Counted from the first letter of the stretch, positions 26,901 to 37,586 are shown. The stretch: 64,000 bases of DNA from Candidatus Kapaibacterium sp. (GCA_026390695.1 JAPLFL010000123.1:62001-126000), one strand, 5' to 3'. Notes: generated from the letters alone by a model not told the origin. A program made the numbers and translations.

Positions 26901-28094
26901 TTAATCAATGCCATACTCAGACAATTTCCTATATAAAGTACGTTCACTAATACCTAAGATATTGGCAGCAGCTCTACGGTTACCATGGAATTTTCGCAAA
27001 GCAGCACTAATCATATTCTTTTCCATTTGGGCAATGGTTGTATCTGTAGGAAATTCAATCACAGGTTCTACAGCGCTATTTGATATATTTTGATTGCTAT
27101 TTACTAAATAACTCAAATCTTCAATAGCATGATATAGATGCCTGTTTTCGTTGCGCAGCTCTGTGATTTCACTTTGTATTGTTAGTAATGTTCGGAAAAT
27201 TAACGCTAATTCCGTTTGATTATTTTGACTTTCATCTCTTGAATATAAAACAAGTGATTTTTCCGGTGGCAATGGTGATAAATCGTGTGCAGGCAATGCC
27301 GGAGGTATATATCTTTTGAGTAATTCGGGAGTAATCTCAGTGCCACGCTCAATCGTTACGATAGTCTCAATAAGATTTCTAAGCTGTCTGATATTTCCTG
27401 GCCATGGCAAATTTTTCAGTATTGTTAAAGACTCGCTGCTGATGCCTTCAAACTTAAATCCTGATTTATTTGCAACACGCCAAGCAAAATATTCAACTAA
27501 TTGCAAAATATCTTCTGATCTATTGCGAAGCGGAGGAAGATGTATTTGAACGGAATTTAATCTGAAAAATAAATCCTGTCGGAAATTTCCATTACGAACC
27601 TCAGCTTCAAGTTCACGATTGGTGGCTGTAACTAAACGAACATCAACTTTATGCACAGTGGATGAGCCAAGACGTGAGAATTCACCTGATTCCAGTATGC
27701 GAAGCAGCTTAACTTGCGTCCCAATCGGCATTTCGCCAATTTCATCAAGAAATATTGTTCCTTTATTTGCTACTTCAAAAAAGCCTTTTCTTTGTTCTAC
27801 AGCACTTGTAAAGGCACCTTTCTCATGTCCGAAAAGTTCGGATTCAAGTAGATTTTCTGGAATAGCACCGCAATTTACACTTACAAATGGGGATTTTTTT
27901 CTTAAACTTTCATTGTGTAAAGCATTTACAAAAACTTCTTTTCCAGTGCCGGTTTCGCCTGTGATTAGTACCGGAAGATCAGTAGGAGCCACTTGCATCA
28001 ATTTATTTATAGCTTCGAAAATAAGAGAAGAATTTCCAATAATTCCATATCGTGATTGAATGAGCTTGTAAATATTTTTATCTACTTGTATCAT
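26901..28094 (-). CDS. Sigma-54-dependent Fis-family transcriptional activator without receiver domain
   Basis: GETGTGKEVFVNALH, ESELFGHEKGAFTSA (GAFTGA-type), GTIFLDEIGEMP, C-terminal HTH AAANILGISERTLYRKL. Confidence 0.92.
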   Translation of the reverse strand: MIQVDKNIYKLIQSRYGIIGNSSLIFEAINKLMQVAPTDLPVLITGETGTGKEVFVNALHNESLRKKSPFVSVNCGAIPENLLESELFGHEKGAFTSAVEQRKGFFEVANKGTIFLDEIGEMPIGTQVKLLRILESGEFSRLGSSTVHKVDVRLVTATNRELEAEVRNGNFRQDLFFRLNSVQIHLPPLRNRSEDILQLVEYFAWRVANKSGFKFEGISSESLTILKNLPWPGNIRQLRNLIETIVTIERGTEITPELLKRYIPPALPAHDLSPLPPEKSLVLYSRDESQNNQTELALIFRTLLTIQSEITELRNENRHLYHAIEDLSYLVNSNQNISNSAVEPVIEFPTDTTIAQMEKNMISAALRKFHGNRRAAANILGISERTLYRKLSEYGID

Positions 28095-28747
28095 TTTTTC
28101 ACCATTTTAATCCATTCTTCCCATCCACCGGTATAAATGAATATATTTGAGAAATGGGCATCTATCAATATTTTTGCGAGGTCGTGGCTTAATTCACATG
28201 CTCCCCCGTCGCAGTAGATGAGAATATTCTTATCTCGCGGAAGGGACATAACCTTCGGCATAAATTCAATATCTGATCCGAGTGGATAAATGTTTAGTGC
28301 ATTTGCAATATGTCCCAAATTGTAGCTCTCAGCCTGTCTGGCATCAATCATTACGAAATTAGGATTCCCGATTATTTTTAATAATTGTTGATATGAAACA
28401 ATTTTATATTCTGATAGAGTGGGTTTATTAGCGTCAGGTATCTTCTGAGTGGCTGCTGATGCTGCTTGGACAGAAATTACTTTTTCAGTTGGCACTTTTA
28501 CTTTAGATATTGTATCTTGAGAAACAGTACTTGTCGGATTACTTATCTCTGCTCTGGATGCGGAAAGAGAGTTTGCAGTTTGTGATATTAGTCCTGTTGT
28601 TTTAAATAGCAAAGAGTCCGGCACATAGTTCTCTATCGGTTTTTGATAAATAAACGGCACTTTGAATCCGGAAAATGCGTTATACCCAAAAGCCAGAGCT
28701 GTCGCTATTACAACAATTATAAATATTTCTTTAAAAAGTTCTTTCAT
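28091..28747 (-). CDS. Membrane-anchored rhodanese-domain protein
   Basis: N-terminal TM; PNFVMIDARQAESYNLGHIANALNIYP; ILIYCDGGACELSHDLAKIL. Confidence 0.85.
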   Translation of the reverse strand: MKELFKEIFIIVVIATALAFGYNAFSGFKVPFIYQKPIENYVPDSLLFKTTGLISQTANSLSASRAEISNPTSTVSQDTISKVKVPTEKVISVQAASAATQKIPDANKPTLSEYKIVSYQQLLKIIGNPNFVMIDARQAESYNLGHIANALNIYPLGSDIEFMPKVMSLPRDKNILIYCDGGACELSHDLAKILIDAHFSNIFIYTGGWEEWIKMVKK

Positions 28748-28772
28748 TACAATTTTCGAGCTTTGAATATAT

Positions 28773-30338
28773 TTACTTTGGCTCCAATGTAATTACCGGC
28801 AGAATCATTTCTTCAAGCGAAATTCCGCCATGCTGGAAGCTATCGCGGTAACGTTGTAAATAATGATGATAATCAGTCGGATAAACAAAATAATAATCTT
28901 CTTTTGCAATGATATTGTTTACAGTGATCCCTGTCCTGGGAATTTTATATATTTCAGGATCAGAGATCTGGATTGCGTGCCGCTGTTCAGCTTTTACATT
29001 TTTGCCAAATTTGTAGCGAAGACAAGTTGATGTATCGCGATCTCCTAAAACTTTCACACCTCGCATACATCTGATAGAGCCATGATCGGTTGTAATTACG
29101 ATTTTAATATTTTTAATAGTTGAAAGAGTTTTTAGCATACCGAACAAACTGGAATGCATAAACCATGAACGTGTGAGACTGCGATAAGCAGATTCATCTG
29201 GTGCAATTTCCTTTAGTATGGCATAATCAGAGCGGGAGTGGGCGATCATGTCCACAGCATTGAGAACTATGGCTGTCAGTGGACTACCTGTATATTGAGT
29301 TATTTCTCTTTCAATTTTTTTACCAAATTCAGTATCGAAAATTTTGATAAAATTAATTTTATTAATATCGGTTCTCTTGCGCTGCAGCCATGATTCCAAC
29401 AAATCTTTTTCATAGGCATTTTGTTTATGATCTTCGGAATTTGAATCGACTGACCACCACTGAGGATAATATTTTTTAATTTCAAGGGGAGTCATACCAG
29501 CAAAAATAGCATTACGCGAATATGGAGTAGCCGTTGGAAGGATTGAGCTATAATAATCGGTTTTAAAGGTATAATGAGTGGACAGTAATTCTTCCATAAC
29601 GAGCCACTGGTCGAGTCTCATGCAATCAATCACGAAAAAGAAAGTCGGGCCGGGTGTTTTAATATGATTTGTCAGATATTTATCTAAAATCTGATGTGAT
29701 AAAATCGGAGGTTCACCTTTGCCATTGAGCCATGGGACATAATTATCTTCAACAAATTTGGAAAATGCAGCATTGCAATCACGCCACTGGTCTTGCAATG
29801 TTTGTTGCATTCCAGATTCGGTGTATTTATCCAATTCCATAGACCAATTGACCAGTTTAATATATATCTCAAGCCATTCTGTCCAATTTAACTTATCCAT
29901 GATTCTTTGGGAAATCTCATTGAATCCCATCAAATAATTTTGTGTAAATTTCTCGGTACCTATCCTTTGAGCTTCTAAGAATTTCTTGCATGCAGCAAGG
30001 ATTTGTGCAGGATTGACCGGTTTTGTCAAATAATCATCTATTTTTAGGCCTATAGCTTCTTCCATAAGGCTCTCAGCTTCATTTTTCGTAACCATAATAA
30101 CCGGAGTATTTGAGTCAATATCCTTAAGAACAGTAAGAGTCTCAAGGCCACTGATACCGACCATCATTTCGTCTAAGAAAATCATATCGAAATGTTGATT
30201 ACGAGCTAATTCAATTGCATCCTCACCGTTTGTAGCGGTAAAAACATCATATTCACGTTGTTTTAGTAAGATGATGTGAGGGCGCAGCAGCTCAATCTCA
30301 TCATCAATCCAGAGTATTTTCCATTTTTTTTGATCCAT
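28773..30338 (-). CDS. porX: T9SS response regulator PorX (REC + PglZ/alkaline-phosphatase-like)
   Basis: REC (WIDDEIELLRPHIILLKQREYDVFTATNGEDA...DMIFLDEMMVGISGLETL...TKPVNPAQI) fused to a PglZ domain (FFFVIDCMRLDQWLVMEELL...PTATPYSRNAIFAGMTP, TTDHGSI). Confidence 0.9.
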   Translation of the reverse strand: MDQKKWKILWIDDEIELLRPHIILLKQREYDVFTATNGEDAIELARNQHFDMIFLDEMMVGISGLETLTVLKDIDSNTPVIMVTKNEAESLMEEAIGLKIDDYLTKPVNPAQILAACKKFLEAQRIGTEKFTQNYLMGFNEISQRIMDKLNWTEWLEIYIKLVNWSMELDKYTESGMQQTLQDQWRDCNAAFSKFVEDNYVPWLNGKGEPPILSHQILDKYLTNHIKTPGPTFFFVIDCMRLDQWLVMEELLSTHYTFKTDYYSSILPTATPYSRNAIFAGMTPLEIKKYYPQWWSVDSNSEDHKQNAYEKDLLESWLQRKRTDINKINFIKIFDTEFGKKIEREITQYTGSPLTAIVLNAVDMIAHSRSDYAILKEIAPDESAYRSLTRSWFMHSSLFGMLKTLSTIKNIKIVITTDHGSIRCMRGVKVLGDRDTSTCLRYKFGKNVKAEQRHAIQISDPEIYKIPRTGITVNNIIAKEDYYFVYPTDYHHYLQRYRDSFQHGGISLEEMILPVITLEPK

Positions 30339-30426
30339 TTAATTTCCCTTTATACTAATAAAATCAACCCGCCTGAAAATTTAAATATATAAATCAGGGA
30401 GTATTTAACACATTATAATTGGTCTA

Positions 30427-32748
30427 TTAACTCTCAATAGTTTCATTACAAGCAGGGCATTTTAAATATTTTTCAAAGCCTGAATCCACTTTTTTAAAAC
30501 GAACTTCAATGTATGGATTTCCGCAGTGGATGCACTTTTGATTTAAAGGTTCGTGATTTGTTATATAGTCGCAGTTCGGATAACGTGAGCAACCGTAAAA
30601 TTTCTTCTTGGCTTTTTTACTGTATCGTTCAATAATTTTTCCATCCGAGCATTTAGGGCAGTGAACACCAGTTGTTATCGCTTTAGTACCGCTGCATTTG
30701 GGATAATCAACACAACCATAGAAATTTCCGAATTTCCCTTGCCTTAAATACATTTGTTTCCCGCAAACCTCACATAGTATGCCTTCGGCAATTACAGGCT
30801 CTGCTTTAGGCGTATTATCAATTTTTGGCAGCGGTTTTGTGCTTTTACAGGTAGGATATGCTGAACAAGCAAGAAATCTTCCCATTCTGCTTACTTTAAT
30901 AATCATATCGGAACCACAAAGCTCGCACTTGATTTCAGGAATTTCGCCCTTTTCTTCGGCGTATTTTAATGATTTTGAGAATGGTTCGTAGAAATCCGTT
31001 AAAACGTTAGAATAGGTATTGGTACCTTCGCCGATTGTATCAAGTTCTTCTTCCATTTTTGCAGTAAAATCAACATTGAAGAGTGCAGGAAAATTCTTGA
31101 CTAAAATTTTACTAACATCCTCTCCAAGCAGAGTAGGAGAGAAATTCTTCTTTGCTAATTCAACATATTCTCTTTCGATTAGTGTTGTTACAATCTGCGC
31201 ATAAGTGCTTGGGCGGCCAATTCCAAGCTCATCAAGTTCTTTTACCAAACTGGCTTCATTAAATCTCGGAGGTGCCTTAGTAAAAGATTGATTGGGTGTA
31301 GCTTCAGAGAGTTTCACATCATCTTTTTCTTTCAAACCGTTTGGAAGAATACCAGACATTTCTTTTTCTGATTTATTTTCATCTTTTATATCATCATAAA
31401 TAGCTAAATATCCTTTGAAGATCACTACTGATCCGCTTGCACGGAAATTGAAATTATTACTGAAAATTTCAATGGTAGTTTGTTCGATACTTGCCGGACA
31501 CATCTGAGAAGCCAAAAACCTGTTATAGATTAGCTCGTACAGCAGTGCTTCATCCTTAGACAAATAATTTGCAATTTCTTTAGGAGTATATTCAAGAGTT
31601 GTTGGTCTGATGGCCTCGTGAGCATCTTGTACATTTGATGATTTACTAACATAAACAGGTGGCGAATCCGGTAGAAAATCTTGCCCGAATCCAGAGTTTA
31701 TAAAATCTTGAGCAGCTTTTTGTGCTTCTGGGCTTATACGTACCGAGTCAGTTCTCATATAAGTAATCAAACCGACCAGACCTTCTTTTCCAAGAGTTGC
31801 GCCCTCATAAAGTTTCTGAGCTATTTGCATGGTTTTACTATTTGAAAAACCTAATCGTTTTGACGCTTCCTGCTGAAGTGAACTTGTAGTAAATGGCGGC
31901 TGTGGCCGTCTTTTAACTAATTTTTTATTAATATCACCAATTTTATAAAAATCTTTATAAATCCGCTCTAATAGTGCTAATGCTTCGGATTCATTTTTTA
32001 TATAATTCAGATTATTTAGTTTATTATCAATATCTGCTTGCTCTTTTTCATCAGGTGCGGAAGCACTTCCCTCGGGATTCTTTATAAGTTTACCATCTGC
32101 AGCAGTAAGTCTGCCACGTATATTTACAGCGTTTTCAGTTGCGAAATCTCCAGTAATATTCCAATATTCAATTGGTTTAAAATTTGATATTTCCTGTTCA
32201 CGTTCACAAATTAATCTCAGAGCAACTGACTGAACGCGGCCGGCAGAGAGTGATTTAGTAGTTTTATCAAGCATTGCTCTTGAAAGAAATGGAGAAACCT
32301 GAAATCCAATAAGTCTATCCATTACCCTACGGGCTTGCTGCGACATAAATAATGCTTCATCAATCTCTCTGGGTGCTGCTATACCTTTTTGAATACCGGT
32401 TTTTGTGATTTCATTAAAAAGGACTCTTTTTATATTCTTGTTCTTTGTTTTGATTTCTTCGGCTAAATGCCAGGCAATTGCCTCTCCCTCACGATCAGGA
32501 TCAGTTGCGATAAACACATTTGAGGCAGTTTCGGCAAGTTGCTTAATTTTTTTGATTATATCAGCTTTGCCTTTAATAGTGGTATATCTTGGTTGAAAAT
32601 TATTATTAATGTCAACACCAAGATTAACTTTAACTAAGTCTTTAATATGACCTACAGAAGCCGTTACAATATAATTCGAGCCTAAATATTTATTTATAGT
32701 TTTAGCTTTTGCCGGTGACTCAACAACAATCAAATTTTTCTTGGACAT
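30427..32748 (-). CDS. topA: DNA topoisomerase I
   Basis: LIVVESPAKAKTINKYLGSNYIVTASVGHIKDL, ATDPDREGEAIAWHLAEE, GLITYMRTDSVRIS, C-terminal Cys4 zinc ribbons. Confidence 0.96.
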   Translation of the reverse strand: MSKKNLIVVESPAKAKTINKYLGSNYIVTASVGHIKDLVKVNLGVDINNNFQPRYTTIKGKADIIKKIKQLAETASNVFIATDPDREGEAIAWHLAEEIKTKNKNIKRVLFNEITKTGIQKGIAAPREIDEALFMSQQARRVMDRLIGFQVSPFLSRAMLDKTTKSLSAGRVQSVALRLICEREQEISNFKPIEYWNITGDFATENAVNIRGRLTAADGKLIKNPEGSASAPDEKEQADIDNKLNNLNYIKNESEALALLERIYKDFYKIGDINKKLVKRRPQPPFTTSSLQQEASKRLGFSNSKTMQIAQKLYEGATLGKEGLVGLITYMRTDSVRISPEAQKAAQDFINSGFGQDFLPDSPPVYVSKSSNVQDAHEAIRPTTLEYTPKEIANYLSKDEALLYELIYNRFLASQMCPASIEQTTIEIFSNNFNFRASGSVVIFKGYLAIYDDIKDENKSEKEMSGILPNGLKEKDDVKLSEATPNQSFTKAPPRFNEASLVKELDELGIGRPSTYAQIVTTLIEREYVELAKKNFSPTLLGEDVSKILVKNFPALFNVDFTAKMEEELDTIGEGTNTYSNVLTDFYEPFSKSLKYAEEKGEIPEIKCELCGSDMIIKVSRMGRFLACSAYPTCKSTKPLPKIDNTPKAEPVIAEGILCEVCGKQMYLRQGKFGNFYGCVDYPKCSGTKAITTGVHCPKCSDGKIIERYSKKAKKKFYGCSRYPNCDYITNHEPLNQKCIHCGNPYIEVRFKKVDSGFEKYLKCPACNETIES

Positions 32749-32898
32749 TTTTCTTCCGTTCGTAAAAATAAAAGTTAAAACGTTTGAATTATTAAAGGAT
32801 TGTAGTAATTTTATAAAAAAATTAATTTAAACACTAAACGGAATTATTTGTCGTCAATATATTTCTAAATTATTTTTTTTTATTTACAGGGTTTTTAT

Positions 32899-33450
32899 AT
32901 GGCACTTTTAGTAGGCAACAAAGCACCGGTATTCCAAGGAATAGCTGTGATCGGTGGTGATGCAACATCATTTTCTCCAGACAATGCTTTTAAAAATATA
33001 TCGTTGGCCGATTACAATGGTAAATGGGTAGTATTCTTCTTCTATCCTCTCGATTTTACTTTTGTTTGTCCAACCGAAATAGAAGAATTCGGAAAAAATT
33101 ATGAAGCATTCAAAAATTTAAACTGCGAAGTCGTAGCATGTTCGACTGACAGCCATTTTTCTCATTTGGCATGGCGCAGTTCACATCCTGGTCTTCGTAA
33201 TCTTCCATTTCCAATGTTGGCAGATTTTAAAGGCGATAATGCAAAATCGTATGACATTTATAAGGAAGAAACCGGTTATGCTCTCCGTGGTCTTTACATT
33301 ATTGATCCAGAAGGTGAACTGAAATATTCGGTAGTTCATCCTGAAGCTGTAGGTAGAAATTCAGCTGAAGTTTTGCGTGTATTATCAGCACTTCAAACCG
33401 GAAAATTAACTCCATGTAACTGGGAAGCCGGTCAAAACACTTTGAACTAA
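32899..33450 (+). CDS. 2-Cys peroxiredoxin (AhpC/Prx1 type)
   Basis: FFYPLDFTFVCPTEIEEF; WRSSHPGLRNLPFPMLADFKGDNAKSYDIY; LPCNW-like C-terminal TPCNWEAG. Confidence 0.93.
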   Translation: MALLVGNKAPVFQGIAVIGGDATSFSPDNAFKNISLADYNGKWVVFFFYPLDFTFVCPTEIEEFGKNYEAFKNLNCEVVACSTDSHFSHLAWRSSHPGLRNLPFPMLADFKGDNAKSYDIYKEETGYALRGLYIIDPEGELKYSVVHPEAVGRNSAEVLRVLSALQTGKLTPCNWEAGQNTLN

Positions 33451-33467
33451 TCTTTTTTGATTTGTAA

Positions 33468-33554
33468 GAGGCAGTCTCAAAAGCCTCATTTCTGTCATTC
33501 CTGCGAATGCAGGAATGACATTTTTGTTAAATATGTAGCTTTTGAGACAGCCTC
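33468..33554. mobile_element. 87-bp type-2 palindromic element immediately downstream of the peroxiredoxin gene; terminator-like
   Basis: GAGGCAGTCTCAAAAGCCTCAT...TGTCATTCCTGCGAATGCAGGAATGACA...ATGTAGCTTTTGAGACAGCCTC followed by TTTTTTT. Confidence 0.75.
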
Positions 33555-33842
33555 TTTTTTTATTTAATGAATCTTCACTTTTATTTTTGGTGGAAGTTCC
33601 AACATATAAATGTTTAAATTTATTTGTCGATTGAAAAAAAGATTTATTTGTGAGATACCGTCAGTCAGATAGTACTGTTGCCGGTTATGGTGTTTTGATT
33701 TAGTACATTACTTCTTAAATAGTGAAGTTATTTTTTTAATAAATCCAGTACCCTAATTAATAATCCGAAAAAAGTTCGTATTTTTAAGTTTTGTAAATTT
33801 CTGGATTAAGCAAATTAGCAAATTATATAGACTACATTTATT

Positions 33843-35249
33843 ATGGCAGAAAAACAAAGAACAATAGCCAGATCTATCTCAGTCGAAGGTTTCGGAATTC
33901 ATACAGGCAATGAATGTAAAATTACATTTCATCCTGCCGAAGAAAATTACGGATTTAAATTTGACAGATCTGATATTACTAATCGAATTGAAATTCCTGC
34001 ATTGGTTGACTATGTTGTTGACTTATCTCGTGGGACTACTCTTGGAATCGATGGTGTGAAGGTACATACCGTTGAGCATGTTCTTGCTGCATTATCCGGA
34101 TTAAAAATAGATAACTGCCGCATTGAACTCTCCTCAAACGAGCCTCCCATTCTTGATGGAAGTTCAAAATATTTTGTCGAAGCATTAATCAGTGCAGGTT
34201 TTGTTGAGCAAACTGCAGAACGAGAATATTTTATCATTGATGAAACCATCAGATATATAAATGATGCAAAACAAGTTGACTTAGTCGCTCTTCCCACTGA
34301 TGATTACAGGCTAACCGTAATGATCGATTATTTCAATCCTGCCTTGGGAAGCCAACATACTGGATTATTTAATATGGAGAAAGAGTTCGTTACTGAGTTC
34401 TCATCTGCCCGAACATTCTGCTTCCTAAAGGAAATAGAAGATTTGTTCAGTCAGGGATTAATCAAGGGCGGGACATTGGACAATGCAATTGTAATTATTG
34501 ATAAAGAACTTGATGAAGCTGAAATTGAAGAAGTAAAATTAATGTTCAATGTCGATCAATTACCAGCACCACACGATAACGGAATTTGGTCAAGTACACC
34601 ACTTAGATTTAAAAATGAACCGGCGCGTCATAAACTTCTTGATCTTATGGGTGATCTAACATTGGCAGGAGTTAATTTAAAAGCACAAATCTTAGCCGCT
34701 CGTCCCGGTCATGCCAGTAATGTTGAATTTGCTAAGAAAATTCGCAGTGCATATCTTGCAAAAAAAGGAAACGGAACTAAAGTTCCAAGTGCCAATGCTA
34801 ATACTGTGATGGATATCTATGAATTGATGAAGGTAATGCCACATCGTTATCCATTCCTTTTAGTCGATAAAGTTATAGAATCGGATAAAATAAATCGAAA
34901 ACTTGTTGCAGTGAAAAATGTAACAATAAATGAACCGTATTTTAACGGTCATTTTCCAGATAAACCGGTTATGCCAGGTGTCCTTATCACAGAAGCTATG
35001 GCTCAGGCTGGAGCTTTATTAATCTTGCAGGAGAATCTTGATTTAAGTAATAAACTTATGCTTTTTTTAGGTATTCGGAATGCAAAATTCAGAAAACCTG
35101 TAATTCCCGGTGATCAGTTGATTCTTACAAGCAAATTAATCGGAAGAAAATTAAATAATTATTTCATTGCTGTTACTGCCCATGTCAATGGAGCACTGGT
35201 CGCAGAAGCAGAAGTATCCACAGTCTTAGTTTCAAGAGATTTAAAATGA
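33843..35249 (+). CDS. lpxC-fabZ: Bifunctional UDP-3-O-acyl-GlcNAc deacetylase / 3-hydroxyacyl-ACP dehydratase (LpxC-FabZ)
   Basis: LpxC (EHVLAALSGLKIDNCRIELSSNEPPILDGSS; HKLLDLMGDLTLAG) fused to FabZ (LMKVMPHRYPFLLVDKVIE...NGHFPDKPVMPGVLITEAMAQAG). Confidence 0.95.
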   Translation: MAEKQRTIARSISVEGFGIHTGNECKITFHPAEENYGFKFDRSDITNRIEIPALVDYVVDLSRGTTLGIDGVKVHTVEHVLAALSGLKIDNCRIELSSNEPPILDGSSKYFVEALISAGFVEQTAEREYFIIDETIRYINDAKQVDLVALPTDDYRLTVMIDYFNPALGSQHTGLFNMEKEFVTEFSSARTFCFLKEIEDLFSQGLIKGGTLDNAIVIIDKELDEAEIEEVKLMFNVDQLPAPHDNGIWSSTPLRFKNEPARHKLLDLMGDLTLAGVNLKAQILAARPGHASNVEFAKKIRSAYLAKKGNGTKVPSANANTVMDIYELMKVMPHRYPFLLVDKVIESDKINRKLVAVKNVTINEPYFNGHFPDKPVMPGVLITEAMAQAGALLILQENLDLSNKLMLFLGIRNAKFRKPVIPGDQLILTSKLIGRKLNNYFIAVTAHVNGALVAEAEVSTVLVSRDLK

Positions 35250-36019
35250 GTATAAAAATTCACCCGTCAGCTATTGTATCGTCTAAAGCAAAAATTGGAG
35301 AAAATGTTGAAATCGGACCATTCTGTGTAATTGAAGATGATGTTGAAATTGGCAATAACAGTTGTTTGAAGTCTTTTGTTTATCTGGCAAACGGCACAAG
35401 AATCGGTTTGGATAATTTAATTTATCAATATGCCTGTATCGCTACCGAACCACAGGATCTTAGGTTTGACGGTCATCCTACTTATGTTGTAATAGGAAAT
35501 AATAATACTATTAGAGAAAATGCTACCATCCATCGCGCATCTCATTCAGAGCGGACTATGATTGGTAATGACAATCTTATCATGGCGTATTCTCATATTG
35601 CTCATGATTGCAAAATTGGGAATAAGTGTATTATTTCTAACGGTACTCAACTTGCTGGACATGTGGAAATTGAAGATTGGGTAACACTTGGCGGTTTGGT
35701 TGGAGTTCACCAGTTTACGAAAATTGGCTGCCATTCTATGGTTGGAGCTAAAGTATATTTAACAAAAGATGTGTCTCCATACTGCCTTATAGGTAAAAAT
35801 CCAGCAAAAGTTGAGGGTATCAACAGGATTGGTCTTAAAAGACGCGGATTTACCGGAGATTCGATTCATGAAATTGATAGTTTTTATAGATTTATTTTCC
35901 ATTCCGAATTTAATATTACTGATGGAATTTCGGAATTTAAGAAAAGTCATATTCTGACACCACAAATCTCTCATATAATTGAATTTATTGAAAATTCACA
36001 ACGAGGTGTTTATCGGTAA
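35246..36019 (+). CDS. lpxA: Acyl-ACP-UDP-N-acetylglucosamine O-acyltransferase
   Basis: Hexapeptide repeats, IHPSAIVSSKAKIGENVEIGPFCVIEDDVEIG, GNNNTIRENATIHRAS, GLVGVHQFTKIG. Confidence 0.94.
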   Translation: MSIKIHPSAIVSSKAKIGENVEIGPFCVIEDDVEIGNNSCLKSFVYLANGTRIGLDNLIYQYACIATEPQDLRFDGHPTYVVIGNNNTIRENATIHRASHSERTMIGNDNLIMAYSHIAHDCKIGNKCIISNGTQLAGHVEIEDWVTLGGLVGVHQFTKIGCHSMVGAKVYLTKDVSPYCLIGKNPAKVEGINRIGLKRRGFTGDSIHEIDSFYRFIFHSEFNITDGISEFKKSHILTPQISHIIEFIENSQRGVYR

Positions 36020-36090
36020 ATTAAATTTTTAAAGCGTTTTCTAAGCCTTAAAAATTAAAAATCATTTAGTGTTTTAATCTAATTAAATTC

Positions 36091-37212
36091 CTATTTCTTC
36101 TGGCAAATATTCGTTATTGCTTTGCCCATTTCTTCAAGCGGAAATATTTCATCAACCGCATTGGCATTTAAAACGGATCTAACCATTCCCGAAACAACAC
36201 AAGAATCCGGTTCCTGTGCCACGCACCAACCGCCGGTCTGATGTAGTTTTTTCATACTTTCCATCCCATCATTTCCCATCCCTGTCATTATCACTCCAAG
36301 CATTGATGAACCATAAACATTAACCATAGATTCGAATAAATTATTCACACAAGGCTTATATAGAAATTCCGCAGAATCAGTTATTTTTATTTTTTTAAAT
36401 TTATTGATTGTCATTTGCCTTCCTCCCGGAGCCACATAAGCGCATCCATTCATAATATTGTCATTATCTTCGGCTTCTTTAACTTTAATTTTATACAGTG
36501 AATTTAAACGATTGGCAAAAGATAAAGTAAAATGTTCAGGCATGTGTTGGGCAATCAATATAGGAGGTAAATTATCCGGTAATGTTTTAAATAATTCAAT
36601 CAGAGCCATTGGTCCACCGGTTGAAATCCCTATTCCTATGACGGCTATATGATTAATATCCGACCTGCTTCTACCACTTAATTCATGCAGTTTGTCAGTA
36701 TTTACTCTCTTAGAAATTGCTGAATTTAATTGCTGAACAATTTTAGTTTGTTCTTCCTTACCTTCAGCGTGACTTAATTGTTTATATTTCCTTTTTATAT
36801 TAAATTTACTTTTAATTGATTCATTAGTACCAATATTAATGACTTTATCAATTATCTCTTCTTTCATACCCCACATTTCATTAAAAGCCGGTCGCTTGCC
36901 TACAAAGTCAATGGCTCCTCGGGACAGTGCATCCAGAGTAGATTCAGCTCCTTCAGTTGTGAGTGAACTTATCATAATAACAGGAGTCGGGAATTTTTTC
37001 ATAATCTCTGAAAGCGCATCCAGACCATTCATTATTGGCATTTCAATATCCATCGTGATAATATCCGGTTTTAATTCAAGTGCCTTTTCAACTCCAATTT
37101 TTCCATTTTCTGCAGTTCCAACTATTTGAATTTCAGGTACTGCTAAAATTCTTGATAAAGTTGATCTCATAAAAACAGAATCGTCAACAATTAAAACTTT
37201 TATTTTCTCCAT
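36091..37212 (-). CDS. cheB: Chemotaxis protein-glutamate methylesterase CheB
   Basis: REC (VLIVDDSVFMRSTLSRIL, ITMDIEMPIMNG) plus methylesterase (GISTGGPMALIELFKTLP, AQHMPEHFT, MTGMGNDG). Confidence 0.93.
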   Translation of the reverse strand: MEKIKVLIVDDSVFMRSTLSRILAVPEIQIVGTAENGKIGVEKALELKPDIITMDIEMPIMNGLDALSEIMKKFPTPVIMISSLTTEGAESTLDALSRGAIDFVGKRPAFNEMWGMKEEIIDKVINIGTNESIKSKFNIKRKYKQLSHAEGKEEQTKIVQQLNSAISKRVNTDKLHELSGRSRSDINHIAVIGIGISTGGPMALIELFKTLPDNLPPILIAQHMPEHFTLSFANRLNSLYKIKVKEAEDNDNIMNGCAYVAPGGRQMTINKFKKIKITDSAEFLYKPCVNNLFESMVNVYGSSMLGVIMTGMGNDGMESMKKLHQTGGWCVAQEPDSCVVSGMVRSVLNANAVDEIFPLEEMGKAITNICQKK

Positions 37213-37308
37213 ACAGATTTCTTCATTATTTTCTTTTAATATTTAGCATAATTAATTAGCTAAACTACTGAATTTTTTCATATATCTCATTTAGTCAATT
37301 CTGCGAAT

Positions 37309-37586
37309 GAGACTGTGTCAAAAGGTTTTACCTGTCATTTATGCCAGAGAGACTGTGTGAAAACTTCAATTTCTTGTCATTCCTGCGCATGCACGAATCC
37401 CCTGATTAGTACTGGAAGGGGATTCCCGCATGCGCGGGTATGACAGATACGTGAATATTTCGTGTTTTCACACAGTCTCCAGAGCAGGAATCCCCTATGA
37501 AGGTGATTCGCGGATACGCGAGAATGATATTTTTAGTAAATATTCTACTTTTAAGACAGCCTCCAAATTGGAATTATCACAGTCTC
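37309..37586. mobile_element. MITE-like element with GAAT direct repeats, itself containing a nested element
   Basis: GAAT(37305-37308)|gagactgtgtcaaaagg...ttatcacagtctc|GAAT(37587-37590). Confidence 0.75.
37349..37479. mobile_element. Nested 131-bp type-1 MITE-like element with CAGA direct repeats
   Basis: CAGA(37345-37348)|gagactgtgtgaaaac...gttttcacacagtctc|CAGA(37480-37483). Confidence 0.82.

Noticed and set aside
33843-35249. LpxC-FabZ fusion as a novel fusion
   Set aside because: Established gene fusion in Bacteroidota-group bacteria; useful taxonomically but not new.
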